From Candidatus Hydrogenedentota bacterium (GTDB lineage Bacteria > UBA8481 > J006): DNA of 64,000 nucleotides. Location: assembly GCA_003697085.1 (NCBI GenBank), contig RFFU01000084.1, positions 54,635 to 118,634 on the forward strand, read 5' to 3'. Made by a program: the position numbers and the translations under genes. Shown here in pieces: positions 33,656-42,115 of the stretch (its first letter is position 1; each line of letters starts with the position of its first letter). Under the pieces are notes generated by a model. That model saw only the letters and a program-made list of their open reading frames with translations. It was not told the origin of the DNA and searched no databases.

Positions 33656-34010
33656 TGCGTTCTTTTCCTTTCCCCTTCCTCTTCTTTTTCAATTTTTTTC
33701 CTTTCTCCCGCCGTTCTTTTCGCCCTTCTTTTCTTGCTTCATTCCCGTCCGCAAGTTGTTCCAAACGCATCAGGGCCCGCGCCGCACGGCGCTCGACACG
33801 TTCCCTCGCCACGCGATAATCCTCCGGGGAAATCTTTCCCGCGTCCTGGTCGGCGTCGAGGTCGCGGATTTCGTTGACGGCGGCGTCCACAATTGCGTGA
33901 AGGGCTTTCTCCTCCGAGCGGATCGCTTCGGGAGAATCGGACGCAACCGTGAACCCCGTGATCGTCCAGTAAAGGAGCAGGAGCGCGACCACGACGACGA
34001 GCAGGGTCAT
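33642..34010 (-). CDS. CcmI-like small protein with Lys-rich tail
   Basis: The product has 122 aa from the ATG at 34010, which overlaps the ccmH stop by 4 nt. One membrane helix (residues 1-22) is followed by a helical region with 'AIVDAAVNEIRDLDADQDAGKISPEDY'-like composition, resembling the N-terminal part of CcmI (apocytochrome chaperone). The last 35 residues are a run of Lys, Arg, Glu and Gly. It lacks the TPR domain of full CcmI. The track start at 34223 lies inside ccmH and is not used. Confidence 0.65.
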   Translation of the reverse strand: MTLLVVVVALLLLYWTITGFTVASDSPEAIRSEEKALHAIVDAAVNEIRDLDADQDAGKISPEDYRVARERVERRAARALMRLEQLADGNEARKEGRKERREKGKKLKKKRKGKGKERNEKD

Positions 34011-34555
34011 TCCCCTTCCTCCAACCGCTTGCGAAAGGCTTCGAGAGCTTTTGGATCGATGTCCTCGCCGCTGTCCGCGACCTCTTGGGATCGCTCGGCT
34101 GTCTCCACTCGTGGTCCAGTTTCGGCGGTTTCCGACCTTCTCCAACGGGAAAGCAGGGTCCCGCCCGTTCCAACAGCCCCCAAGAGCGCCAACAAGGGCA
34201 AAAACCACGCCGACCAATCCCAACCTCGCATCGGAGGTTCGGCTCGGATTCCCTTGCCGTATTCCTGTTCGAGTAAGGCGAGGATCTCCTCCTCGGTCAT
34301 TCCTGCTTTCAAGTACTCTTTCAATTTCCCTCGCACTTCATCGCGGCCGGAGCAGGTCGTGTGGTTGCAGTTTGCGACAGTGAGGCCGCAGCCACAAGGA
34401 CAGATCACTTCAGCCGAAAGCGAACGCATCGTTGGGGGTTCCTTGGCGGCGGCTTGAAAAGCGAGTGAGGAGAAAAGAAAAAGCAGAACGGCGAACATGA
34501 CGGCATCTTGCCGTGTCCGAAAAAAAGGTCGTTTTCTGATCGGTCTTTCGTTCAC
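34007..34555 (-). CDS. ccmH: CcmH-like thiol protein
   Basis: The product has about 182 aa, starting with GTG at 34555 behind AAGGAG and overlapping the ccmF stop (GTGA). A signal or anchor helix precedes the Cys region 'ICPCGCGLTVANCNHTTC', then 'EEEILALLEQEYGKGIRAEP', a second helix, and a C-terminal acidic stretch. Canonical CcmH has LRCxxC. This CxCGC form with extra cysteines is found in several non-proteobacterial Ccm systems. It should keep apocytochrome cysteines reduced for heme attachment by CcmF. Confidence 0.85.
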   Translation of the reverse strand: MNERPIRKRPFFRTRQDAVMFAVLLFLFSSLAFQAAAKEPPTMRSLSAEVICPCGCGLTVANCNHTTCSGRDEVRGKLKEYLKAGMTEEEILALLEQEYGKGIRAEPPMRGWDWSAWFLPLLALLGAVGTGGTLLSRWRRSETAETGPRVETAERSQEVADSGEDIDPKALEAFRKRLEEGE

Positions 34556-36564
34556 GCTGGACTCCTTCGAACACCTTTCCGAGAAGGCGGGGGGGCCAGT
34601 GCAAAGAGAGAACCGAGAAACATCAAACCGCCCCCGACCCACACCCACCCGACAAGAGCATTCCAGCGAAGTTGAAGTCCGGCACGTCCCTGCTCATCCA
34701 CGCCGGCAAGAACAAGGTACAAATCTCCACTGAGACGCGGAAGAATGTCCACTTCGCTCGTGCGCTGCCTCTCGATTCCCGTTCCCCGAAAGAAGGATAT
34801 CTCCGGTGTCGCCGTCTCAACAATTCGACCGTTTTCCGACACCGCCAACACGGCTCGATATCCGCTTCGATTCGCTTCGTTAATCTCTTCCACCCGTTCC
34901 AATTTCACCGAATAGGGTTCCAGAATCGCAGTATCCCCGGGCAGGAGATCGACTTCCCGTTCGCGGTTATAGTAGGCTCCCATCACTCCGCCGATCAGAA
35001 GAGCGATGCCGACGTGAACGAGGTAACCTCCGTAGCGGCGACCGTTTTTTCGGAGAAGATTCCAGGCTGATTTCAAATAATGTTCTCCGCGATTCCGATG
35101 TCGCACGGCGGTGGCGGAGAAGTAGTCATCGAGGTTGGCGAAGAGGACGAAACCGGAGGCGAAAAAGCCCGCAAGGACGGCAATGTTTCGCACGCCGGAG
35201 ACGAGAAGCCCGAGGCAAAAGGCTACGGTCCAGAGAAGAGGGCGCGCCAAATTCCGTTTGAGCGCCTCCGGCTCCGCTCTTCTCCACGCGATGATCGGTC
35301 CGACAGCGGTAAGAAGAAGCAAAAGCATCGCCAGCGGAAAGAGGACCTTGTTGAAATACGGGGGACCGACGGAGGCGCGTTCCCCCGTGAGAAATTCGGA
35401 GATCATCGGATAGATCGTTCCCCAGAGAACGGCAAAGGCCATCGAGAGAATAATGACGTTGTTGAAGAGAAACGCGGCTTCGCGTGAGAGAAACGATTCA
35501 ATGCGATGCACCGAACGCAGGCGGTCACGACACATATATAGCCAGCCAAAGACCAGAAAGCCGCCCACGCCCAAGAAGACGGCGAAATAGGTTCCGATCG
35601 GGCTGTTCGCGAAGGAGTGGACCGAGGAGACCAGACCGCTGCGCGTCAGGAAAGTTCCGAAAAGGCAGAGGATGTAGGTGAAAATGATCAGGAACATATT
35701 CCAGATCCGAAACATGCCGCGCCGTTCCTCGATCATAACCGAATGAATATAGGCGGTGGCGGTAAGCCAAGGGATAAACGACGCGTTCTCGACCGGATCC
35801 CATCCCCAGTAGCCTCCCCAACCGAGTTCGACATAGGCCCAGCGCGCGCCGGCGAGGATCCCCAGGGTCAGAAACAACCACGCCGTCATACTCCAGCGGC
35901 GCGTGGAGCGGAGCCAGAAGGCGTCGGTGCGGCCGGTGCCGAGAACCGCTATCGCGAAGGCGAAGGGAATGACGAAGCCGACGTAACCGAGATAGAGCAG
36001 AGGCGGATGAACGACCATTCCCGGATTTTGCAGAAGAGGGTTGAGGCCCGCGCCTTCCTCCGGAACCATTCCGACCGGAGCCTCAGGAAATTTTTCCCAG
36101 AGCGTCTCGAAGACTGGCGCCGCGTGAAGGGTAAGCCAGAGAAAGAAGAGGGCCGTACTTGCCAAAGCAATAAGAATCCACGGCAACATTCGTGGACTTT
36201 CCCGGTACCGCACCAAAAGCAAAGCCCCGTAGCCCAGAAGAATCCAGACCCAGAGGAGAAGCGAACCTTCCTGTCCCGCCCAGAGAGCGGAGAGGGAATA
36301 GAAAGGAGGAAGCGTGGTGGAAGTATGCGCCCAGACGTAGGCGTTCTGGAAGGAATGAGTGCCGAGAAGTACAAGAAGCGTTCCTGTACTTATCGTCGTT
36401 AGGGTAAACCCGGCAAGAAAGGCACGTCGGGACACGGTCAGCAGGCCCATCGGTGTTTCCCGCCGCCACGCCGCGGCCACCGCCGTCAGAAAGGAAAGAA
36501 GGGTAAAGAGGAAGGCGCACCAGAGAGCCGTTTTCCCCGCGGAATTAATAGATAGAGGGTTCAT
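34552..36564 (-). CDS. ccmF: Cytochrome c heme lyase CcmF
   Basis: The protein has 670 aa and about 15 membrane helices. The heme-handling 'WGGYWGWDPVENASFIPWL' loop, 'HPPLLYLGYVGF' and 'GTFLTRSGLVSSVHSFA' are all present. It ligates heme from CcmE to apocytochrome c at the periplasmic face. It is the first gene of the Ccm operon, with the promoter presumably in 36565-36770; I could not assign a clear one. The C-terminal periplasmic domain ('DILPRLSGDLYLVLAGVDEQG') is present. Confidence 0.95.
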   Translation of the reverse strand: MNPLSINSAGKTALWCAFLFTLLSFLTAVAAAWRRETPMGLLTVSRRAFLAGFTLTTISTGTLLVLLGTHSFQNAYVWAHTSTTLPPFYSLSALWAGQEGSLLLWVWILLGYGALLLVRYRESPRMLPWILIALASTALFFLWLTLHAAPVFETLWEKFPEAPVGMVPEEGAGLNPLLQNPGMVVHPPLLYLGYVGFVIPFAFAIAVLGTGRTDAFWLRSTRRWSMTAWLFLTLGILAGARWAYVELGWGGYWGWDPVENASFIPWLTATAYIHSVMIEERRGMFRIWNMFLIIFTYILCLFGTFLTRSGLVSSVHSFANSPIGTYFAVFLGVGGFLVFGWLYMCRDRLRSVHRIESFLSREAAFLFNNVIILSMAFAVLWGTIYPMISEFLTGERASVGPPYFNKVLFPLAMLLLLLTAVGPIIAWRRAEPEALKRNLARPLLWTVAFCLGLLVSGVRNIAVLAGFFASGFVLFANLDDYFSATAVRHRNRGEHYLKSAWNLLRKNGRRYGGYLVHVGIALLIGGVMGAYYNREREVDLLPGDTAILEPYSVKLERVEEINEANRSGYRAVLAVSENGRIVETATPEISFFRGTGIERQRTSEVDILPRLSGDLYLVLAGVDEQGRAGLQLRWNALVGWVWVGGGLMFLGSLFALAPPPSRKGVRRSPA

Positions 36565-36770
36565 GATTTAGTCTCTCGACATCGGACGAAGCCGTCGATC
36601 TCCAAAGTGTCCCCCAGAAAAACTCGCTTCTGGAATATTTCCCATTTGAAGAGTGGATGTTAACACGTTTCCGAAAATGTTGCGAATCATTTGTGATATT
36701 GCGGGATCACGTGCTTCGGCGTTATCGTCCTTCTTGGGAAGAAAATATTATTATGGGAGGTATGGATTGG

Positions 36771-37178
36771 ATGCTGACAAAGACTCTTTCCATTTCAACG
36801 AAGGGAAATGCGCAGGTTCTGGATATCACGTCCGAAGTGGAGCGAGTCGTTTCGGAATCGAGACTGGAGGAGGGAACCGTCACCGTCTTCGTCCCCGGTT
36901 CCACGGCGGGCGTCACGACGATCGAATTCGAGCCGGGATGTTGCCGGGATCTGGCGGATCTCTTCGAGCGGATCGCTCCCGAGGATGTGGATTATGAACA
37001 CCACCGACGGTGGGGTGACGGCAACGGTCATTCTCATGTCCGCGCGGCCTTGCTGGGGGCGTCGCTTGCGATTCCCTTCGTAAAACGGAAACTGTGCCTC
37101 GGAACGTGGCAGCAGATCGTGCTCGTCGATTTCGACAACCGCCCGCGGCGGCGATCGGTCGTTATTCAAGCCCGGTGA
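36771..37178 (+). CDS. YjbQ/UPF0047 family protein
   Basis: The product has about 135 aa from the ATG at 36771, which has GGGAGG ten nt upstream; earlier in-frame ATGs (36753, 36762) are possible. Family landmarks are 'GTVTVFVPGSTAGVTTIEFEPG', 'HRRWGDGNGHSHVRAALLG' with clustered His, and 'LGTWQQIVLVDFDNRPRRR'. YjbQ proteins form trimers with a proposed metal site, and some have weak thiamine-phosphate synthase activity. The biological role is not settled. It is divergent from ccmF and monocistronic. Confidence 0.85.
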   Translation: MLTKTLSISTKGNAQVLDITSEVERVVSESRLEEGTVTVFVPGSTAGVTTIEFEPGCCRDLADLFERIAPEDVDYEHHRRWGDGNGHSHVRAALLGASLAIPFVKRKLCLGTWQQIVLVDFDNRPRRRSVVIQAR

Positions 37179-37427
37179 CGGTAGCGGCGAAGCCGGGCGA
37201 TCTGTCCCGCGGGTTGGAGAAGCCGTGCTCAAATCCTGCAGGCAGGTTGCCTGCACTCCCAGGTTTCGCGGCAGATTGGAGAGTCTACGCTCCATCCGCC
37301 AGCCGCAGATTGGAGAGTCTGCGCTCCACTGCAGGTAGGAAGCCTGCGCACCCGGGTGGGAGAACGAGCGCTCCCTTCCTAGCTCAACGTGGAGGCCGGG
37401 ATGGAACGATCCGTCTCTATCGGAGTT
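37179..37427. repeat. Intergenic block of short palindromic modules
   Basis: Two near-identical copies of GCAGATTGGAGAGTCTNCGCTCCA occur at about 37270-37294 and 37305-37329. A CAGGCAGGTTGCCTGCACTCCCAGG module starts near 37238 and a 'GCGGGTTGGAGAAGCC' module near 37209. Each can form a short hairpin. The same families recur at 44.4, 47.7, 50.8 and 63.8 kb. No gene is seen here. Confidence 0.7.
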
Positions 37428-38177
37428 CTACTTTTTTATCCCGAGCGTCAACAGGACGAACGGACGCATCAGCGACCACCAGTCCTTCCAGATACGGATT
37501 TTCGTGTAGGGCATCTTGTCCGTCGGATAACTCTTCGTCACGGCGACTTCGACGTAACGCCGCCCGGTCTGGAGCGCCTTGTACTGAAGATAATGTTCCA
37601 GTTCGTAACGATCGAGCCAGTCCTGATCGATATCGACATCGGGATGATCGAGCAGCGAGAGGCGGTAAGCGCGAAAACCGCTTGTCACTTCCGTGAACCG
37701 CCGGCGGAACCGGAGCGACCAGAGAAGGGGAACGGCCCGCGTGATCACTCCCCGCAGGAAGGGCATATTTTCGACCTTCGCTCCGGCGGCGTAACGCGAG
37801 GATTGGACATAATCGGCTCCCTCCTCGATCGCTTTCAGCAGGACCGGGATTTCGCCGGGGTCGTCCTTGTTGTTTCCGGCGATGACGACGGCCACGGCGA
37901 TTCCTTTGTTCTTCAAATACTTCAGTCCCGTTCGGATGGCGGCGCCGACGCCACGACGTTGCGGATGGCGTAGAATCACGACCGGGTAATCCCGTGCCAC
38001 GTCGGGCGATCCGTCATCGCTTCCGTCATCAACGACGACCACCAGCGGCGTCGTCTCAAAGTCGAAGCGGCGCAGAAGCAACGCCAAACGCGGCTCGTTG
38101 TAAACGGGGACAATCACACCGAAGGAGAAATCGAATTTCTTTTTGGGCTCGTCACGTTTGGTATCCTGGTTCAGCAT
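37428..38177 (-). CDS. Glycosyltransferase family 2
   Basis: The product has about 249 aa from the ATG at 38177, overlapping the epimerase stop by 7 nt. The GT2 features are 'FGVIVPVYNEPRLALLL', 'VVVVDDGSDDGS', a variant D-x-D region 'VIAGNNKDDPGEI' and 'SSRYAAG'. It resembles dolichyl-phosphate-mannose synthase-like transferases but lacks C-terminal membrane helices. Asn-Asn replaces the first Asp of the usual DGD/DADGQ metal site, which is worth noting. Pairing with an NAD-dependent epimerase gene suggests nucleotide-sugar use in surface polysaccharide formation. Confidence 0.8.
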   Translation of the reverse strand: MLNQDTKRDEPKKKFDFSFGVIVPVYNEPRLALLLRRFDFETTPLVVVVDDGSDDGSPDVARDYPVVILRHPQRRGVGAAIRTGLKYLKNKGIAVAVVIAGNNKDDPGEIPVLLKAIEEGADYVQSSRYAAGAKVENMPFLRGVITRAVPLLWSLRFRRRFTEVTSGFRAYRLSLLDHPDVDIDQDWLDRYELEHYLQYKALQTGRRYVEVAVTKSYPTDKMPYTKIRIWKDWWSLMRPFVLLTLGIKK

Positions 38178-39004
38178 TCTCCTCCCGCGATGCGATGCTT
38201 TTCGTTCCATCGGATCGTCTCCTCCAAGCCTTCTTCCAACGACCATTTCGCCCGGTAACCGATGAGGCGTTGGGCCGGTTCCGGATCGACGACCCGCCGG
38301 ATGACGTTATCGATTTCGCGAGGCGGCATCCGGCGGATCGGCTTCCCCAGTCTCTTGGCGATCCATTCCGCCAAGGAGCCCAAAGAGGTTTCCACACCGG
38401 TTCCAATATTGACGACCTCCTCCGGCCACGCCTCGATCGCCTTCAGGATTCCGTCGAGGGTATCCTCGATGAAGGTGAAATCCCGCGTGGCCGACGGATC
38501 GACGAGCGTGATCTCGTCCTGAACCAGCCACTTTGCGATAACACTCTCGGTATCCCGCGGTCCGAAGACATTCGAAAGGCGGACGACGCAGGTGGGGACC
38601 CAAGCCCGGTACATCAGCGTGTACCGTTCCGCCGCCGATTTGCTTACCGCATAATGGCTGACTTCGTGTGTCACCGAGACGGAAGAGATATAGAAGCACG
38701 GAACTTGAAATTTCCGGCAGGCGATCAGGACATTGAGGGTCCCCAGCACGTTGACATCCGCATCCTCCATCGGCTCCGTCATCGAGTGACGGATATCGCG
38801 ACAGGCGGCGTGAATCACCAAATCCTTTCCCTCGATCAAGGAAGCGATGTCGCCGCGAATGTCACCGACCACCGTTCGTTCAAACCGCGCCTTCGGAAGA
38901 CTTCGGTCGTCGAGCAGCACCGCCTGGGGGAGCCGCTCCGCCAGATGCGAGCCGACAAATCCTTCGGCTCCCAGAATCAATATCTTCCCTTCTCTGGGTT
39001 TCAT
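38171..39004 (-). CDS. NAD-dependent epimerase/dehydratase (extended SDR)
   Basis: The protein has 277 aa. The Rossmann motif 'ILGAEGFVGSHLAE' lies at the N-terminus, 'VIHAACRDIRHSM' follows, and the catalytic Ser/Tyr/Lys appears as 'ISSVSV...YAVSKSAAERY'. The C-terminal substrate part has 'RDFTFIEDTLDGILKAI' and 'NIGTGVETSL'. Such enzymes convert nucleotide sugars such as UDP-glucose/UDP-galactose or their uronic or deoxy forms; the substrate here is unknown. It is coupled to the downstream GT2 gene. Confidence 0.85.
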   Translation of the reverse strand: MKPREGKILILGAEGFVGSHLAERLPQAVLLDDRSLPKARFERTVVGDIRGDIASLIEGKDLVIHAACRDIRHSMTEPMEDADVNVLGTLNVLIACRKFQVPCFYISSVSVTHEVSHYAVSKSAAERYTLMYRAWVPTCVVRLSNVFGPRDTESVIAKWLVQDEITLVDPSATRDFTFIEDTLDGILKAIEAWPEEVVNIGTGVETSLGSLAEWIAKRLGKPIRRMPPREIDNVIRRVVDPEPAQRLIGYRAKWSLEEGLEETIRWNEKHRIAGGEC

Positions 39005-39059
39005 TGTGTCTTTCCTTCCATTGTCGAAAATTTCTTCGGGGACCGAACGTGAACGTTTT

Positions 39060-41306
39060 TCATAACACGTCGATTGGGTCGACGTCCGCGATGATGCGAA
39101 GATCGTCTCCGCCTTTCTCTCTTCCCCGGGATGTATTTTTTTCCTCGGGCGAGGCTTTCCTTAACCAGTTCTCGATTTCCTCTTCGTCCAACTCCGGATC
39201 GAAGAGCCAACGCACCTGCCAGCGCCAGCGCTCACGGATTCTTTCGAGCGGAGCCGGAGCGGGGCCGAGCAGTTCTCCCGGAATGCCTTCGAGACGACGG
39301 ACCAACGCAAAGGCCTCCTCGCGCGCCGCTCCCTCCCGCCGAGCGCTTACGGTCCAAAGCAAGAGGCGGCGAAACGGCGGCAGACCCGATGCGGAGCGAA
39401 TCGCGCGTTCTTGTTCGAGGAATTCATCGAGGCGGCCGCGGGCGGCGCAGGAGACGGCGTAGTGTTCCGGTTTATAGGCCTGGATCACGGCCACCCCGCC
39501 GCGTTCGCTCCGGCCTGCCCGGCCGATCACCTGCAGGATTTGCTGGAAGGTTCGTTCCGGCGCCCGGAAATCCGGAAGGTGGAGTGACGATTCCGCAGCC
39601 AGAACCCCCACAAGCGTCACCCGCGGAAAATCGTGCCCCTTCCCGATCATCTGGGTTCCCACCAGGATATCGTATTCGCCCTCGGCAAAGGCCTCCAGAA
39701 TCTTCTGATGCGCTCCTTTCTTCACCGTCGTATCCGCGTCCATCCGCGCGACGCGCGCTCCAGGGAAGCGCCTTTCGACCTCCTTCTGGAGGAACTGCGT
39801 TCCCGCGCCGAAATCTCGGATCTTCCGCGAGGAACAGGCCGGACAAGTCCGCGGCGGATTCCCGCGGTGATTGCAGATATGGCAGACCAGAACTTTCTTT
39901 CCCGGACGCTCGTGCAATGTCAGCGAGACATCACACCGCGGACAACGCACCGTCTCCCCGCAGTTCCGGCAGAGAACGAAGCTCGAATGACCGCGCCTGT
40001 TGAGGAAAAGTATGGCCTGTTCGCGTCTTTCGAGAACCTTGCGGATTTCCGAACGGAGCCGTCGGGAAAATACGCTCCGGTTCCCCTCGATCAACTCACG
40101 CCGCATATCGATCAACGCCACTTCGGGGGGGCTTCCTCTGACGCGACGCGGGAGGTGAATCGTTTCCTTGGTATCGCAAATCATTTCGATTCCGGGCGTG
40201 GCCGTGCCCAGCAATACGACGGCGCCGTGACGTTCGGCCCGGAAGCGGGCGATGTCAAGGGCATTGTATCGCGGAGAATCCGACTGTTTGTACGAGGCTT
40301 CGTGCGCCTCGTCGATCACGATCAGACCGAGGTTTTCCACCGGTGCGAAGACGGCCGAACGAGCGCCGATCACCACCTGCGCCCGCCCCCGCTTTACCCT
40401 CAACCACTCGTCCAACCGTTCCCCCTCGCTCAAAGCCGAATGAAGAACGGCGATGCGGTCTCCGAACCGGCTTCGAAATCGCTCCAACGTCAACGGTGTC
40501 AAAGAGATTTCCGGCACGAGCACGATAGCCGTTTTCCCCTTCTCGAGAAACTCGGCGATACTTTGAAGATACACCTCCGTCTTTCCGCTCCCGGTCACCC
40601 CCCGCAGAAGAAGCGTTCCTCCTCCGGAGCGAGCCAGAGCCCGAATCCGTTCCCGGGCGAAACGCTGTTCCTCCGTCAAAGGCAGGGGTTTTGCGGAAGA
40701 AGTGAATGCTCCCCGAGGGAGTCTCGGGCGCCGATCCACCTCCACCTCACGGGCTCGCAGTATCCCTTTACGGACCAGCGTATCAATACGCGTTCGGCCC
40801 AGTTCGAACTTCCGGGCCAACTCCGCCACAGTTACGGTTCCGGGATATTCTTCGAGGAAGCGGACGGCCGAGAGCATTCGCTCGTCTTTTCGGAGGAGCG
40901 GCTCGATCTTTTCGATGGGAAGCGTCGGTTCGAGGACGCGGCGGCGCTTTCGCCCGATTCCTTTTCGAAACCGCAAACCCGCCGGCAGAACGGTCTCCAC
41001 GCATCGGTACCACGAGACGTGATACCGCCGCGCCATCCAGCGAGTGATCTCGATGAGTTCCCCAGTCAAGGCCGCGAATCCGTCGGCGCGTCCGAGGATC
41101 GGCTTGGCATTTTCCAGCGGTTGGGCTGATCCAAGAACAAAGCCGATGGTATTCCGTCTTCCCAGCGGCACGCGTACCCGCTCCCCTTGGGGAATCTCTT
41201 CCGCTGCTCGATACGTGAACGCTTCCCCCTCGATTCCCGGTATCGGAACGAGCACCGAGAGAAAGTGCGGGAATTCGGCGGAGGGTTCCCGGGGCTCGGT
41301 GCTCAC
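39060..41306 (-). CDS. priA: Primosomal protein N' (PriA helicase)
   Basis: The protein has 748 aa, normal for PriA. The N-terminal 3'-DNA-binding domain is followed by helicase motifs: Walker A 'GVTGSGKTEVYLQ', 'LVPEISLTPLT', DEAH in 'IVIDEAHEASYKQ' and 'LGTATPG'. The zinc-binding insertion has 'CRNCGETVRCPRCDVSL' and 'CHICNHRGNPPRTCPAC', then 'VGTQMIGKGHDFPRVTLVGVL'. It restarts stalled replication forks by loading the primosome. The start overlaps the uracil-DNA glycosylase stop by 4 nt, forming a DNA-repair pair. Confidence 0.97.
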   Translation of the reverse strand: MSTEPREPSAEFPHFLSVLVPIPGIEGEAFTYRAAEEIPQGERVRVPLGRRNTIGFVLGSAQPLENAKPILGRADGFAALTGELIEITRWMARRYHVSWYRCVETVLPAGLRFRKGIGRKRRRVLEPTLPIEKIEPLLRKDERMLSAVRFLEEYPGTVTVAELARKFELGRTRIDTLVRKGILRAREVEVDRRPRLPRGAFTSSAKPLPLTEEQRFARERIRALARSGGGTLLLRGVTGSGKTEVYLQSIAEFLEKGKTAIVLVPEISLTPLTLERFRSRFGDRIAVLHSALSEGERLDEWLRVKRGRAQVVIGARSAVFAPVENLGLIVIDEAHEASYKQSDSPRYNALDIARFRAERHGAVVLLGTATPGIEMICDTKETIHLPRRVRGSPPEVALIDMRRELIEGNRSVFSRRLRSEIRKVLERREQAILFLNRRGHSSFVLCRNCGETVRCPRCDVSLTLHERPGKKVLVCHICNHRGNPPRTCPACSSRKIRDFGAGTQFLQKEVERRFPGARVARMDADTTVKKGAHQKILEAFAEGEYDILVGTQMIGKGHDFPRVTLVGVLAAESSLHLPDFRAPERTFQQILQVIGRAGRSERGGVAVIQAYKPEHYAVSCAARGRLDEFLEQERAIRSASGLPPFRRLLLWTVSARREGAAREEAFALVRRLEGIPGELLGPAPAPLERIRERWRWQVRWLFDPELDEEEIENWLRKASPEEKNTSRGREKGGDDLRIIADVDPIDVL

Positions 41307-42115
41307 GCGTTTCCTCCTTGCAAGAGGCGACGGACCAACTTCAGATCTTTCCAGGCCTCTTTCTTCGCGGATGGATTTCGGAGCAGATAGGCGGGATGAA
41401 AAGTCGGAACGACCTTCGTCCCGTTGTAGAGAAGCAGTTGTCCACGGAGCCGGGTGATCCCAGCGGAGAGATTCGGGAGGAGAGCCCGGATGGCGCAGGC
41501 TCCCAGCGTCATGATCACCTTCGGTGAGACGACGTCGATCTGCGCCTCAAGCAGTTCACGACACGCCTCCACCTCGTCCGGCTCCGGATTGCGATTGCCC
41601 GGAGGGCGGCACTTGACGATGTTGGTGATGTACACCGTCTCCCGCTCGATATCGATCGACTCCAACATCCTCGTCAAAAGCATTCCGGATCGCCCCACGA
41701 AGGGCAGCCCCCGAGCGTCTTCCTCGGCTCCCGGGCCCTCCCCGATCAGCATCAGCGGCGCCGGAACCCGACCGGCTCCAAAGACGATTGTCGTGCGCTT
41801 TTCACAAAGAGGACACCGGCGGCAATCCTTCCACGGAGCGATGACCTCATCCATGGGCGACGCCGGCCGCCCGGTGAGAGAACTCTCCGGTCCGCTATCG
41901 GTGCCTTTCCTTCGTTGTACCGCCTCCGAATCGGCGTCTCCCTTGGTGACGGATTTTTCCAGACTTCTCACCGTCCTTTCTCTTTCCGCAAGTCGTTCTT
42001 CCAAGCGAAACGGGGTGTCATCGCGTTCCGACGGAAGCAATCCCAACTCCGCTTCGACTATTCCGCGCAGACGCGTCAGCACGGTGTCAATTGTAGGAGC
42101 CGATCGTGATCTCAT
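41303..42115 (-). CDS. udg: Uracil-DNA glycosylase, family 4
   Basis: The product has about 270 aa. A variable N-terminal region of about 90 residues precedes the family 4 domain with 'CRRCPLCEKRTTIVFGAG', 'LIGEGPGAEEDARGLPFVGRSG' and 'IVKCRPPGNRNPEPDEVEAC'. The four cysteines hold a 4Fe-4S cluster. 'FHPAYLLRNPS' is the DNA-binding motif. It removes uracil from DNA. I chose the ATG at 42115 (GGAG upstream) over 42139; it overlaps the 3' end of the FapA-like gene by 29 nt. It is coupled to priA. Confidence 0.92.
   Translation of the reverse strand: MRSRSAPTIDTVLTRLRGIVEAELGLLPSERDDTPFRLEERLAERERTVRSLEKSVTKGDADSEAVQRRKGTDSGPESSLTGRPASPMDEVIAPWKDCRRCPLCEKRTTIVFGAGRVPAPLMLIGEGPGAEEDARGLPFVGRSGMLLTRMLESIDIERETVYITNIVKCRPPGNRNPEPDEVEACRELLEAQIDVVSPKVIMTLGACAIRALLPNLSAGITRLRGQLLLYNGTKVVPTFHPAYLLRNPSAKKEAWKDLKLVRRLLQGGNA

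Noticed and set aside
37179-37427. CRISPR array
   Set aside because: The repeats are only two or three near-copies with unequal spacing, are palindromic modules found elsewhere, and no cas gene is present.
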